Source of the DNA: Streptomyces fildesensis
Lineage (GTDB): Bacteria; Actinomycetota; Actinomycetes; Streptomycetales; Streptomycetaceae
Length of the DNA: 54,550 nt
NCBI RefSeq assembly: GCF_016107395.1
Contig: NZ_JAAIKO010000049.1
Location: 1-54,550 of the forward strand
Direction: 5' to 3'
Both the position numbers and the translations under genes were made by a program. Each line of letters starts with the position of its first letter. The stretch's first letter is position 1. Shown piece by piece: positions 16,785-25,683 of this stretch. Under the pieces are notes generated by a model that worked only from the letters and a program-made list of their open reading frames with translations, ran no database searches and was not told the DNA's origin.

Positions 16785-18043
16785 TCCTCGGCACCGTCGG
16801 CACCGCCCGTGTCGTCAGCACCATTGGTCGCGGTGTCCGAGGCCTCGGATACGGCATCCGAGGCGTCCGGTGCCGCGTCGGCGGCCGGAGTCGCGTACTG
16901 CGGCCAGCCGCCCGCCGGCGGTACGGCGACCGAGCGCCACCACCAGTCGTCCGGGAGGTCGGCCGAGGGCTCGAACGGCGCGCCGGGACGCGGGGTGGCG
17001 ATCTTCGCACCCAGCTCCCTGGCCGCCGCGAGCGTGCCCTCGGCGGGGTCGGCCCACGGGTGCGGGGCGAGGTTGAACGTGCCCCAGTGGATGGGCAGCA
17101 TCGCTCCGTGGGGCGTGCCGCCGGACAGGTCCACGTGCGCCTGCATGCCTTCCGCGGGCGTCATGTGGATGTCGGGCCAGAACTCGCTGTAGGCGCCGAT
17201 CTGGATCATCGTCGCGTCGAACGGGCCGTGCTGCGCGCCGATCTCGGCGAAGCCGGGGAAGTACCCCGTGTCGCCGCTGTGATAGATCCGGTGGTCACCG
17301 CTCGCCACCACCCAGGACGCCCACAGGGTCTGCTGGCGGCCGCGCAGGCCGCGGCCGCAGAAGTGCCGGGCCGGGGTCGCGGTCAGGGTCAGACCGTCCA
17401 CCTCGGTCGACTCGTTCCAGTCCAGTTCGTGCAGCCGCTTGGGGTCGATGCCCCAGTGCTCCAGGTGGGCGCCGACGCCGAGCGGAACGGCGAAGACGGT
17501 GTCCGTGCCGACCAGCGCCTGGATGGTGGGCATGTCGAGGTGGTCGTAGTGGTCGTGCGAGATGACCACCACGTCCACCGTGCCGAGCGACTTCAACGGG
17601 ACCGGCACCGGGTGCACCCGCTTGGGCCCGGCGAAGGCGAACGGCGAGCAGCGGTCACCCCACACCGGGTCGAAGAGCACACGGCGGCCGTCGATCTCCG
17701 CCAGCACCGTCGAGTGGCCCATCCAGGTCAGCCGCAGCCCCGACGCCGGCGGCGCCGCAAGGTCGGCGAGCGTCGTCGGATGGACCGGCACGGGGGCGGC
17801 GGGCCTGCGCAGCGCCCGCGCCTCCTTGCGCATGTTGCCGGGCAGCGCCTTGAGCAGACCCCCGCTGGGCGTGGAGCGGGCACCCACCGGGTTCTGGAAG
17901 ACGCCGTCGGCGTAGTTGGGTGACGCGAGGATCCGCTCCAGTCGCGCGCCGACCGGATCGGCGCCGAAAGCAGCAGGTCGCAGTGCGGTGAGGCGGGAAC
18001 CGGTCACGGCACCTCCAGCAGGTGGGCGGTCAGTCGATGTCAC
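16760..18043 (-). CDS. MBL-fold metallohydrolase (UlaG/NAPE-PLD-like)
   Basis: The product has 427 residues. The metal site is clear: LTWMGHSTVL (near 105-114), the HxHxDH motif as HDHYDH at 163-168, a later HFCGRG, HSGDTGYF and PIHWGTF, all features of the N-acylphosphatidylethanolamine-phospholipase-D-like/UlaG branch of the metallo-beta-lactamase superfamily. Substrates would be phosphodiesters or lactones. A tail of about 65 residues after WWWRSVAVPPAGGWP is Ala/Asp/Ser-rich low complexity and is overlapped by the opposing GNAT gene. No signal peptide. Confidence 0.88.
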   Translation of the reverse strand: MTSTDRPPAGGAVTGSRLTALRPAAFGADPVGARLERILASPNYADGVFQNPVGARSTPSGGLLKALPGNMRKEARALRRPAAPVPVHPTTLADLAAPPASGLRLTWMGHSTVLAEIDGRRVLFDPVWGDRCSPFAFAGPKRVHPVPVPLKSLGTVDVVVISHDHYDHLDMPTIQALVGTDTVFAVPLGVGAHLEHWGIDPKRLHELDWNESTEVDGLTLTATPARHFCGRGLRGRQQTLWASWVVASGDHRIYHSGDTGYFPGFAEIGAQHGPFDATMIQIGAYSEFWPDIHMTPAEGMQAHVDLSGGTPHGAMLPIHWGTFNLAPHPWADPAEGTLAAARELGAKIATPRPGAPFEPSADLPDDWWWRSVAVPPAGGWPQYATPAADAAPDASDAVSEASDTATNGADDTGGADGAEDYEVARPR

Positions 18044-18061
18044 CCTGCCAATTCTGCCTTG

Positions 18062-18556
18062 TCAGGCGTCCGTCCCGAAGCGGCGGCTCCCGCTCACCGA
18101 CCACACATCGGTGATCAGGCCGTCGGAAACGGCCAGAGTGTCGATGCCGCTCACCGTGATCTCACCCGCGCCGTCCGGATCGGGACGGGTGGCGCTCCAG
18201 CGGCAGCAGACCTGGCCCGCCGGACCGCCGCCGGCCGTGGCGGTGAGGTCCACGAGCGGAACGCCGTGCATGCGGTAGACCAAGCCTGGCTTGGCCTCGC
18301 GGTGGGCGACGACGAACGGGACGAGTCCTCCGGGGCCGCGCAGGGCGTCGGTGTCCGCCTGCGGAATGGCGTTGCCGAAGTGGATACGGAAACCGGGGGT
18401 GAGGATGCGGTCGGCGATGGCGAGGTCGCCGTTCCACACGTCCGTCCAGTCCTCGAAGAGTCCGGTGCCGAGCTGACGGAAATCGGTGCCGGTGGTGTCG
18501 ATGGTTCCATTGGTGCCGGCGGTCTCAGTGGTGCTGGTGTGCAGGTCGACGGTCAT
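18062..18556 (-). CDS. NTF2-like (SnoaL-type) protein
   Basis: The product has 164 residues. After a Thr-rich leader of about 25 residues comes an NTF2-like alpha+beta barrel: helix FEDWTDVWNGDLAIADRI, then strands ending in ITVSGIDTLAVSDGLITDVW (near 132-151), the usual tail of SnoaL-like domains. These proteins serve as cyclases, isomerases or ligand binders; residues are not diagnostic. It lies 18 bp downstream... of nothing on its strand except the WYL regulator gene, whose stop is 67 bp upstream of its start, so the regulator and this gene may be cotranscribed. The MBL gene follows 18 bp downstream. Confidence 0.75.
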   Translation of the reverse strand: MTVDLHTSTTETAGTNGTIDTTGTDFRQLGTGLFEDWTDVWNGDLAIADRILTPGFRIHFGNAIPQADTDALRGPGGLVPFVVAHREAKPGLVYRMHGVPLVDLTATAGGGPAGQVCCRWSATRPDPDGAGEITVSGIDTLAVSDGLITDVWSVSGSRRFGTDA

Positions 18557-18623
18557 GTCCGTGCCTTCCTTCTCGGTGTGATCACCATCTTCGAAGGGGC
18601 CGGCGACACCATCCTGTCGGTGT

Positions 18624-19409
18624 TTACGACGTGCGTCTACGACGTGCGTTGACGAGGTTGCGCTGACGAAGTGCCGCCGGACTGGACTTGCCGGGAAGAG
18701 CGTCGACCAGGTCCGCGAAGCCCTCGAGACCGATCAGCTCCCAGCCCAGCGCATCCAGCTCGGTGCGGTCGATCCGGCGCGGCGGCGCCGTCTCGTCCAG
18801 CGCCCGCACCGCCTGGATCCGGTCCATCCGGAACCCGCGCACCGCCTCACGCAGCCGGCACCAGGCGATGAGGTACCACTGCTCGCCGCCGAGGAACCCG
18901 AGCGGCTCCACCAGCCGCTCGCTGGCCACGCCCTCCCGGTCCTCGTACGCGAGCCGCAGCACGCGGCGGCTGGCGAGCGCGTCCTGCAGGACGCGCGGAA
19001 CGGTGGCGCGCCGTTCGTCCCGGGCCAGTACGTGCACGCGGTCGGCGAACTCGCCGGTCGCGGCGCGCTCCCGGGCGGGCATGACGGCCAGCACCTTCTG
19101 CAGCGCGCTGCGCGCGGCTCCGGCGAAGGGCGTGCCGTCCAGCGCGTGCAGACCCACCGCGAGGGCGGTCGCCTCCGCCGGGGTGATGGTCAGCGGCGGG
19201 AGCGTCTGCTCCTTGTCCAGGACGTATCCGCCGGTGCGGCCCGGTTCCGCGTAGATCGGCACGCCGGACTGCTGCAGCGCGCTCAGGTCGCGTTCGATGG
19301 TGCGGCTGCTCACCTCGAAGCGCTCCGCGAGCCACCGGGCGCTGCGCGGGCGGGGTGCGACCGCGCGCAACTCCTCGACCAGGGCGTACAGCCGGTCGGT
19401 CCGGTTCAC
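18624..19409 (-). CDS. WYL-domain transcriptional regulator (DeoR-like HTH)
   Basis: The product has 261 residues: an N-terminal winged helix-turn-helix of HTH_11 type (about 1-60, with SARWLAERFEVSSRTIERDL and GVPIYAEPGRTGGYVL as wing), followed by a WYL domain (about 137-215; LRLAYEDREG...LGFLGGEQWYLIAWCRLR) and a short C-terminal extension. WYL regulators usually bind a nucleotide or other small ligand. It may act on the neighbouring NTF2-like gene. It is 25 bp downstream of the GNAT gene at 19435-20292 on the same strand. Confidence 0.9.
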   Translation of the reverse strand: MNRTDRLYALVEELRAVAPRPRSARWLAERFEVSSRTIERDLSALQQSGVPIYAEPGRTGGYVLDKEQTLPPLTITPAEATALAVGLHALDGTPFAGAARSALQKVLAVMPARERAATGEFADRVHVLARDERRATVPRVLQDALASRRVLRLAYEDREGVASERLVEPLGFLGGEQWYLIAWCRLREAVRGFRMDRIQAVRALDETAPPRRIDRTELDALGWELIGLEGFADLVDALPGKSSPAALRQRNLVNARRRRTS

Positions 19410-19434
19410 AGCGTGCCGCCTCGGCTCGGAGGTG

Positions 19435-20292
19435 TCATTCCACCACCGGACCGTAGGTCAGCGCGACATGGTCCTGCACCGGCAGGTAGCCGAGCCGCCG
19501 GTAGAGCGCGTTGCTGGTGGGGTTGGCGAGGTCGGTGAAGAGCAGCACCTCGTCCACTCCCGCGTCGCGAGCTGCCCCGCTGACCGCGGCGGTCACCCCG
19601 GCCGCGTAGCCGCGGCCCCGGTGCCCCGGCGGGGTGTAGACGGCGACGACGCGGACCATCCCCGCGAGCGGACGGGTGATTCCGGCCATCGCCACGGGAG
19701 CGCCGTCGACCTCCCACACCGTGACGCCGCCATGGCTGAGGCGGTCGTCGACGAACGTGTCGGCGTTCAGGCCCTGCTCCTCGATCTCGGCGGCGAAGGC
19801 CTCGTACCACTCCGCCAACAGCTCCCGGTCGCCCGTACCCGCGGTTCTGGCGCGGCCGGCCGGGGCGGGTTCCGGCGGTGCCAGCTCTCCGAGCCGGAAC
19901 AGCCGCAGGTTCTTGTCGAGTTCGGCCGCCGCTCCGGTACGGGACCGCCAGGCATCGGCGAAGGCCACGGCCGTGTCCCGTTCCCCCCGGATGCCGGTCA
20001 GCGCGCGCCCCATCCCGTCCCACACGCCCGCCAGTTCCGCGAGGGCCTGCGGCGGCGCCTCGGTCAGGAGCGGCGGCATCGGCGAGGTCTGCAGGAAGGC
20101 GGCGGCGACGGTCCCGCCGGCGTCCTGCCACCAGCCGAACAGCGGCGGGGTCTCCCCGTACGCGTCGAGGCCGCGGTGCCGCAGCCCTTCGGCGACGGTG
20201 ATCAGTACGGTGTTCTCGACCGCGCGTGCCCGCAGGAAGCCGCTCGCGGCCGTCAGGAACGCGTCGAGATCGTGTGTCGTGTGCCAGCTCAT
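19435..20292 (-). CDS. GNAT-family N-acetyltransferase (two-domain)
   Basis: The product has 285 residues. The C-terminal half is a clear GNAT domain: VRVVAVYTPPGHRGRGYAAG carries the acetyl-CoA loop (near 210-229), followed by LFTDLANPTSNALYRRLGY, the motif B Asn/Tyr segment. The N-terminal half (about 1-130) is a diverged helper domain typical of two-domain acetyltransferases of actinobacteria. I chose ATG 20292 (MSWHTTHDL) over an upstream in-frame start at 20316 because the family starts with this His-rich segment. The substrate is unknown. It heads a short run of minus-strand genes. Confidence 0.85.
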   Translation of the reverse strand: MSWHTTHDLDAFLTAASGFLRARAVENTVLITVAEGLRHRGLDAYGETPPLFGWWQDAGGTVAAAFLQTSPMPPLLTEAPPQALAELAGVWDGMGRALTGIRGERDTAVAFADAWRSRTGAAAELDKNLRLFRLGELAPPEPAPAGRARTAGTGDRELLAEWYEAFAAEIEEQGLNADTFVDDRLSHGGVTVWEVDGAPVAMAGITRPLAGMVRVVAVYTPPGHRGRGYAAGVTAAVSGAARDAGVDEVLLFTDLANPTSNALYRRLGYLPVQDHVALTYGPVVE

Positions 20293-20316
20293 GCCGCATC
20301 CTGCCCCGCGTGCCAC

Positions 20317-20556
20317 CTCCCCCGCACCCCGTTTTCATTGCGCCGCGCGGTGGCAGATCTTCCGCCACGACTATCAAACGTGCAGGTCAAGGGCGTTCAC
20401 ACCGGCCGATTGGTGGCGCAACACAACGGCAGCACCACTTCGACCCGACCCTCGGTATGGTCCCTGGGAACGCGGCGCACCGACGCCACGGCCACCGAAC
20501 CGCAGACCCCAGACCGCAAACCGGACCAGCCCGCAAACCTCAGACCGGAGAGCCCG
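20317..20556. promoter_or_regulatory. divergent intergenic region between GNAT and HEAT-repeat genes
   Basis: This 240-bp gap carries no gene I can support. It holds a relatively AT-rich stretch at about 20330-20430, suitable for two divergent promoters, and an irregular repetition of the word CAGACC/CGCAGACC at about 20500-20545. No perfect long palindrome is visible. Confidence 0.35.
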
Positions 20557-21175
20557 ATGCCCGCCGAGCGCACCCGTGAGCACACCGCACCGGTGGCCGC
20601 CGCGCGCCGCCGCCGGCTACGGGCGGACCAACGTTGCGCTGTTCGGCGGCACGCTGGACGACCCGGACATCGAGGTGCGGATCGAGACCGTCCGCGCCCT
20701 GCTGTCGGTCGACGCCGTCGACGTCCTGGCGCGCGCCGCCGCCGATCCCTCCCGCGAGGTGCGGGTCGCGGTGGCCAAGGGCCCGGGGACGGCCGACGGG
20801 CCGCTGCCCACGCTGAAGGGGCTGATCCAGGACGGGGATCCGCTGGTACGGGCCGCCGCCCTGGAGGCGCTGGCGGGGGCGTGCTGCCCGCCGCCGCTGG
20901 ACTCGGCGGCGGCGGCCGCCCTCGATGACCCGGCCTGGCAGGTCCGCCGGGGCGCCGCCGCCGCGCTGGGCGCCGCGGATCCCGCGCTCGCGCTGCCCGC
21001 CCTGCTGGCCGCCGTCCGCGACCCGCACGCCGACGTCCGCAAGGCCGTCGTCCTGGCGCTGCTCCCGCACGGCGGCGGCCCGGGACCTGTCCTTGCGGCC
21101 CTGGCCGCCGCCGCGGACGACACCGACGCCGACGTACGCGCCTACGCCCGGCGGGCGACGGGAGCGGCCGTCTGA
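20557..21175 (+). pseudogene. HEAT-repeat (PBS-lyase type) protein gene, apparently frameshifted
   Basis: From about 20602 to TGA 21175 one frame encodes about 190 residues of HEAT/PBS-lyase repeats (IEVRIETVRALLSVDAVDVL, REVRVAVAKGPG, PLVRAAALEALAGA, WQVRRGAAAALG, ADVRKAVVLALLPHG, ADVRAYARRATG). The best start, ATG 20557 behind GGAG, lies in a different frame and would join after about 15 codons by an indel in the run of GCC/CGC triplets at 20594-20618. A GTG at 20576 is in the repeat frame but has no ribosome binding site. So it is either a real frameshift, a sequencing error, or a short protein started weakly. HEAT proteins scaffold protein contacts. Confidence 0.6.
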
Positions 21176-21190
21176 CGGCGACCGCGGGCC

Positions 21191-23212
21191 CTAGGCGGGC
21201 AGCAGCCCCCGGCGCACCAGCAGCGGCTCGATCTTCGGGTCGCGGCCGCGGAAGTTGCGGTAGGTGGTGAGGGAGTCCACGCTGCCGCCCTTGGAGAGCA
21301 GTTCCCGCCGGAAGGCGTCACCGTTCGCCCGGCGCATGCCGCCGTTCTCCTCGAACCAGTCGACGGTGTCCGCGTCCAGGACCTCGCTCCAGATGTAGGA
21401 GTAGTAGCCCGCGCTGTAGCCGTTCGAGAAGACGTGGGAGAAGTACGTCGACCGGTAGCGCGGCGGGATCGCGGGGACGGCGATCCCGGCCGCCTTGAGC
21501 GCCTCGGCCTCGAACGCCTGGGCGTCGCCCGGGTCGCTGCCGGCCGCGATCGTGTGCCAGGCCCAGTCGAGCAGCGCGGCGCCCAGGTACTCGACGGTCC
21601 TGAAGCCCTGGCCGAACGCGTCGGCCTCCGCCATCCGCTCGATGAGCTCGGCCGGCAGCGGCTCGCCGGTCTCGTGGTGCTTGGCGTAGTTGGCGAGCAC
21701 CTCGGGCCGCAGCGCCCACATCTCGTTGACCTGGGACGGGTACTCGACGAAGTCCCTGGGGACCGCGGTCCCGGCGAAGAACGGGTACTGGACGTCGGAG
21801 AACAGCCCGTGCAGCGCGTGCCCGAACTCGTGGAAGAGCGTGTTGACCTCGGCGAAGGTCAGGAGCGCCGGCTCACCGGGGGCGGGCTTGGCGATGTTGA
21901 GGTTGTTCACCACGACCGGGCGGGTGCCGAACAGTCCCGACTGGCCGACCAGCGCGTTCATCCAGGCCCCGCCGCGCTTGGAACCGCGCGCGAAGAGGTC
22001 GGCGAGGTAGAGGCCCAGCGGCGTCCCGTCCTCCTCGGACACCTCGAAGACCCGGACGTCGGGGTGGTAGCCGACGAGGTCGGTGCGCTCGGTGAATCGC
22101 AGCCCGTAGACCTGCGAGGCGGCGAAGAACACCCCGTCGTGCAGGACCCGGTCGGCCTCGAAGTAGGGGCGCATGACGGCGGCGTCGAAGGCGTACCGCT
22201 CCTTGCGCACCTGCTGTGAGCGGTAAGCCCAGTCCCAGGCCTGGATGGGGCCGGTGTCGCTCACCGCGGCCAGTGCGGCGGCCTCCCGCTCGGCCATGGC
22301 GACGGCCGGCGGGACGAGCCGGTGCAACATGCCGGTGACGGCGTCGGTGGTCAGCGCCGTCTGGTCGGCGACGACGTACGCGGCGTGGCTGTCGTACCCG
22401 AGCAGCGCGGCCCGTTCGGCGCGGAGCGTCGCCATGCGGACGGCGAGCTTGCCGTTGCCCTTGGCGCCGCGGCCCAGCGAGCGCTCCAGGAGCCGCTCGC
22501 GGACCTCGCGGTTGTCGAGGGAGGCGAGCTCCGTCTGGTTGGAGAAGTTCTTCAGGCTGATGACGTACTTGCCGTCGTGCCCGCGGGCCCGGCCGTTCTC
22601 GGCGGCGGTCGAGATGGCGTCCTCCGACAGCCCGGCGAGCTCCTCCGGGCCGTCCAGCACCAGGGCCGCGTCGCGGGTGTCGTCGAAGACGTTCTGCTGG
22701 AAGGAGGTGGCGGCGGTGGCGAGTTCGGCGTTCAGCTCACGCAGCCGCTGCTGGTCCTCGGGGGAGAGCTGGGCGCCGGCCCGCAGGAAGGTGGTGTGAT
22801 ACCGCTCCAGCAGCCGCAACGACTCCGCGTCCAGACCGAGTTCGGCGCGGTCGTCGTGGAGCGACGCGACGCGGGCGAACAGTCCGGCGTCCAGGTGGAT
22901 CGCATCGCTGTGCGCGGCGAGCCGCGGGTTGAGCTGCGCTTCCAGTTCCTGCACGGCCGGGTTGGTGTCGGCCGAGGACTGGTTGAAGAACACGTTTCTG
23001 ACGCGCCGCAGCAGGGCCCCGGATCGCTCCAGCGCCACGATGGTGTTCTCGAAGGTGGGCGGCTCCTGGCTGCCCGCCACCGCCGCGACCTCTTCCAGCT
23101 GCTCCGCGAGACCTCGCTCGAACGCCGGGAGATAGTGCTCGTCGCGGATCTCGGCGAACGGCGGCAGCTCGTACGGAAGCGGGCTCGGGCTGAAGAATGG
23201 ATTCGTCGTCAC
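21191..23212 (-). CDS. M3-family metallopeptidase (peptidyl-dipeptidase Dcp type)
   Basis: The product has 673 residues, the expected size. The zinc site is HEFGH at 461-465 within LFHEFGHALHGLFS, with the third ligand Glu in the following helix (VPRDFVEYPSQVNEMW). The N-terminal helical region opens with NPFFSPSPLPYELPPFAEI as in Dcp proteins, and the C-terminal FSNGYSAGYYSYIWSEVLDAD segment carries the substrate-binding Tyr/His cluster of M3 peptidases. No signal peptide, so cytoplasmic. It releases C-terminal dipeptides from short peptides, in peptide turnover. It ends 15 bp from the convergent HEAT gene. Confidence 0.95.
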   Translation of the reverse strand: MTTNPFFSPSPLPYELPPFAEIRDEHYLPAFERGLAEQLEEVAAVAGSQEPPTFENTIVALERSGALLRRVRNVFFNQSSADTNPAVQELEAQLNPRLAAHSDAIHLDAGLFARVASLHDDRAELGLDAESLRLLERYHTTFLRAGAQLSPEDQQRLRELNAELATAATSFQQNVFDDTRDAALVLDGPEELAGLSEDAISTAAENGRARGHDGKYVISLKNFSNQTELASLDNREVRERLLERSLGRGAKGNGKLAVRMATLRAERAALLGYDSHAAYVVADQTALTTDAVTGMLHRLVPPAVAMAEREAAALAAVSDTGPIQAWDWAYRSQQVRKERYAFDAAVMRPYFEADRVLHDGVFFAASQVYGLRFTERTDLVGYHPDVRVFEVSEEDGTPLGLYLADLFARGSKRGGAWMNALVGQSGLFGTRPVVVNNLNIAKPAPGEPALLTFAEVNTLFHEFGHALHGLFSDVQYPFFAGTAVPRDFVEYPSQVNEMWALRPEVLANYAKHHETGEPLPAELIERMAEADAFGQGFRTVEYLGAALLDWAWHTIAAGSDPGDAQAFEAEALKAAGIAVPAIPPRYRSTYFSHVFSNGYSAGYYSYIWSEVLDADTVDWFEENGGMRRANGDAFRRELLSKGGSVDSLTTYRNFRGRDPKIEPLLVRRGLLPA

Positions 23213-23294
23213 CCGCCCGACCCTACGCCGCCCGCCTGCTTCCCCCGGAGGACGAGGGGGATCGTCCGGACATCCCTGTCAGGCACATCCCCGA

Positions 23295-23338
23295 CGGCCG
23301 CGGGGCAGGCTCGGGAAGCCGAGCCCGCCCTGCGGCCG
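23295..23338 (-). terminator. long hairpin between DUF5302 and peptidase genes
   Basis: A 20-bp stem (23295-23314 with 23319-23338) closes a GAAG loop; only two positions deviate, both as G-T wobbles on one strand. It lies 30 bp after the DUF5302 stop and 83 bp before the peptidase start, so it separates the two minus-strand transcripts. Confidence 0.8.
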
Positions 23339-23367
23339 TGGGCAAGGAGGGGTACGGGTCGTACGGA

Positions 23368-23616
23368 TCAGCCACCGCTCTTGCGGCGGAACTCGCGCTG
23401 TCCGCCGGCTCGCCCGTGGGCACCGTGGATCTTCGAGCTGTCCGGTCCGCCGCCGGCGGCAGCGGCGCTCTGGTTGCCTCCGCGCTTCCGCTCCAGGGCT
23501 TCACGGAACTTGCGCTTGACCTCGTCCTCGGCCGGCTCGGCCGCGGCGGACGCGTCCGCAGCGCCGGGCACCTCGGTCGCCTCGGTCGCCTCTTGGTCTG
23601 ATGCCTCGGCAGTCAT
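23368..23616 (-). CDS. DUF5302 protein
   Basis: The product has 82 residues: an acidic Ala/Glu-rich N-terminal half (to about 33) and a basic C-terminal half with the DUF5302 pattern KRKFREALERKRG, a Ser-Lys-Ile-His-Gly element and a terminal QREFRRKSGG. It is predicted mostly disordered. ATG 23616 has a perfect AGGAGG five bases upstream, so expression may be strong. The role is unknown. It is divergent from the saccharopine-dehydrogenase-like gene. Confidence 0.85.
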   Translation of the reverse strand: MTAEASDQEATEATEVPGAADASAAAEPAEDEVKRKFREALERKRGGNQSAAAAGGGPDSSKIHGAHGRAGGQREFRRKSGG

Positions 23617-23730
23617 GGGGGCCTCCTGGTTTCGTTCGGTTACGGGCCAAGCCTCGCATGCCCGGCCACGTACGACACACTGCAATACCGGCGGCGGGAC
23701 GCCGGACCGCTCTCAGGAAGGACGTGTTCC

Positions 23731-24768
23731 ATGACCTGGATGCTGTACGGCGCCACCGGATATACCGGACGCCTGATCGCCCGGCGGGCCGCGGCCCGTG
23801 GTGAACGGGTGGTACTGGCCGGCCGCAGCATCGCCAAGGTAGCGCCGCTGGCGGCGGAACTCGGTCTCGAGCACCGCATTTTCGGCCTTTCCGATCCGGT
23901 CGCGCTGCGGCGGGCGCTGGAGGGCGTCGAGTCGGTCGCCCACTGCGCGGGGCCGTTCTCGGCGACGGCGCTGCCGATGGCGCTCGCCTGCATCGAGACC
24001 GGCACGCACTATCTGGACATCACCGGCGAGATCGATGTCTTCGAGCAGCTGCACGCCCTTGACGGGCAGGCCCGCGCCGCCCAGGTCGTCCTGCTGCCGG
24101 GCGCCGGCTTCGACGTCGTGCCGACCGACTGCCTGGCCGCCACCGTCGCCGCGGCCCTGCCCGCCGCGAACCGTCTCGACCTGGCGATCCTGGTCGGCGG
24201 GACCGCCAGCCCGGGCACCGCCAGGACCGCGATCGAGGGGCTGCCCGACGGTGGGCGGGCCCGTATCGACGGCACGATCAGCGCGGTGCCGATGGGCTGG
24301 CGCCGGACCAGGGCGGCGTTCCCCTCGGGACCGCGGATGGTCACCTCCATCCCCTGGGGTGACGTCAGTACCGCCTTCCACTCGACGGCCATCCCCAACA
24401 TCACCACCTACATGCCGCTGCCGCCCGGTGCCGCGGCCTTCAGCAAGGTGATGCGGCTGCGACCGGCGCGGATCCTGGCCCACGCCGCCGTCGGCGCGCT
24501 GGTGCGCGGACCCAGCGCGAAAGCGCTGGCCGGAACGCGTTCCGAGGCGTGGGCGCGGGCGAGCGACCCGGAGGGGCGCAGCGCGCAGGCGACGGTGACG
24601 ATGCCGAACAGCTACGAGCTGACCGTCGAGTCGGTGCTGCGGATCATGCCCCGGCTCGCCGGTCTGCCGCACGGGTCGCAGACGCCGTCCCGGGCCCTCG
24701 GCGCCGGTTTCATCACCGAGTTCAGCGGCGTCACGCTCACGGAGTCGGGAGCCAAGCGCGGCTGGTGA
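23731..24768 (+). CDS. saccharopine dehydrogenase-like oxidoreductase (trans-acting enoyl reductase family)
   Basis: The product has 345 residues, shorter than mycobacterial relatives of about 400. An N-terminal Rossmann fold starts at once with MLYGATGYTGRLIARRAAA (residues 4-22; the GATGYTG nucleotide loop), followed by CAGPFSATALPMALACIETG and HYLDITGE (near 94-101), both typical of this family. The C-terminal part is a substrate domain. Relatives in Mycobacterium reduce double bonds in phthiocerol lipid synthesis, while most actinobacterial members are uncharacterised. NAD(P)H use is likely; the substrate is unknown. Confidence 0.88.
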   Translation: MTWMLYGATGYTGRLIARRAAARGERVVLAGRSIAKVAPLAAELGLEHRIFGLSDPVALRRALEGVESVAHCAGPFSATALPMALACIETGTHYLDITGEIDVFEQLHALDGQARAAQVVLLPGAGFDVVPTDCLAATVAAALPAANRLDLAILVGGTASPGTARTAIEGLPDGGRARIDGTISAVPMGWRRTRAAFPSGPRMVTSIPWGDVSTAFHSTAIPNITTYMPLPPGAAAFSKVMRLRPARILAHAAVGALVRGPSAKALAGTRSEAWARASDPEGRSAQATVTMPNSYELTVESVLRIMPRLAGLPHGSQTPSRALGAGFITEFSGVTLTESGAKRGW

Positions 24769-24777
24769 CGGTGCGGC

Positions 24778-25038
24778 TCAGTTGCCGTGCGCGCCGAGTA
24801 CGAACAGCAGCCAGACGAATCCGGCCAGCAGGTGGGCGACGACGACGTAGACCAGAACGCGCAGGACCACGGCCCGTTCCTTGCGCCGCTCGCTGCCCTC
24901 GCTGGTACGCAGCTCCGGGGCGAGCGGTTCGTGGCGCGGGCGGCCGGTGGCGGTGTTGGTGACGGCGGCACGGACCGGGGTGGTGCCGGTGCCGTCAGTG
25001 CCGCTGGGGGTGGCTTCGGTGGGGGCGGTGTCGTTCAT
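24778..25038 (-). CDS. small membrane protein, DUF6126-like
   Basis: The product has 86 residues: a Thr/Pro-rich, probably disordered N-terminus (to about 38), a charged segment (EGSERRKERA), then one membrane helix (about 58-83, VVLRVLVYVVVAHLLAGFVW) with a short tail. Its ATG overlaps the TGA of the XRE-cupin gene (ATGA at 25035-25038), so the two are cotranscribed and coupled. XRE regulator/DUF6126 pairs are a recurring arrangement in Streptomyces. The name assignment is from memory of that context. Confidence 0.7.
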   Translation of the reverse strand: MNDTAPTEATPSGTDGTGTTPVRAAVTNTATGRPRHEPLAPELRTSEGSERRKERAVVLRVLVYVVVAHLLAGFVWLLFVLGAHGN

Positions 25039-25661
25039 TTCGGGGTATCCGCTCTCTTCGGGTCCTGCGTGTCCTGCGGGGTGACGCACAGGCCGGCCGC
25101 CTCGCTCTGCATGAGGGTGTGCAGGAAGAGCAGGTCGACCCCTTCGGGGGAGGCGGCGGCGAGGCGGTGCGGCACCAGCGAGTCGAAGTGCGCCGCGTCG
25201 CCGGTGTCCAGCAGATGGGTGTTCTCCCCGAGGGTGAGCCGCAGCCGGCCGCCGGTGACGTAGAGCCACTCCTCACCGGGGTGCACGCGGACCAGCCGGT
25301 CCTGCGCCTCGGGCGGTACATGGACCCGCAGCGCCTGCATGGCCCGGCCGGTGCCGCCGGCCCGCCAGTACGTCCAGCCTCCGGCGGGCACCGGTGCCAT
25401 GCTGTCGCCGCGTACGATGGGGAACGGTTCGGCGGTCGTCTCCCCCAGCAGGTCCGAGACGGTCGTGCCGTACAGCCGGGCCAGCCCGAGCAGTACGGGA
25501 AGCGACGGCTGCCGGAGCCCGGATTCCATCCGCGACAGATGCGCGGCGGAGAGTTCGAGCCGCCGGGCGGCGGCCTCCAGGGTGAGGCCGGTACGGCGGC
25601 GCTGTTCCTTCAGCCGGGGGGCGAGGACCAGCGTCTCCGCGGACGCGATATCGGTGTCCAT
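25035..25661 (-). CDS. XRE-family regulator with C-terminal cupin domain
   Basis: The product has 208 residues. The helix-turn-helix is at about 14-68 (LKEQRRRTGLTLEAAARRLE, then AAHLSRMESGLRQPSLPVLL), followed by a linker and a cupin barrel (about 105-180; HPGEEWLYVTGGRLRLTLGE is cupin motif 1 and LVPHRLAAAS contains the motif 2 His). Such proteins sense a small ligand or metal in the cupin. The ATG at 25661 is followed upstream by two inverted operator-like sites, which suggests autoregulation. It is coupled to the DUF6126-like gene. Confidence 0.9.
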   Translation of the reverse strand: MDTDIASAETLVLAPRLKEQRRRTGLTLEAAARRLELSAAHLSRMESGLRQPSLPVLLGLARLYGTTVSDLLGETTAEPFPIVRGDSMAPVPAGGWTYWRAGGTGRAMQALRVHVPPEAQDRLVRVHPGEEWLYVTGGRLRLTLGENTHLLDTGDAAHFDSLVPHRLAAASPEGVDLLFLHTLMQSEAAGLCVTPQDTQDPKRADTPK

Positions 25662-25683
25662 GCCCTTGATGGAACAGCATCCC

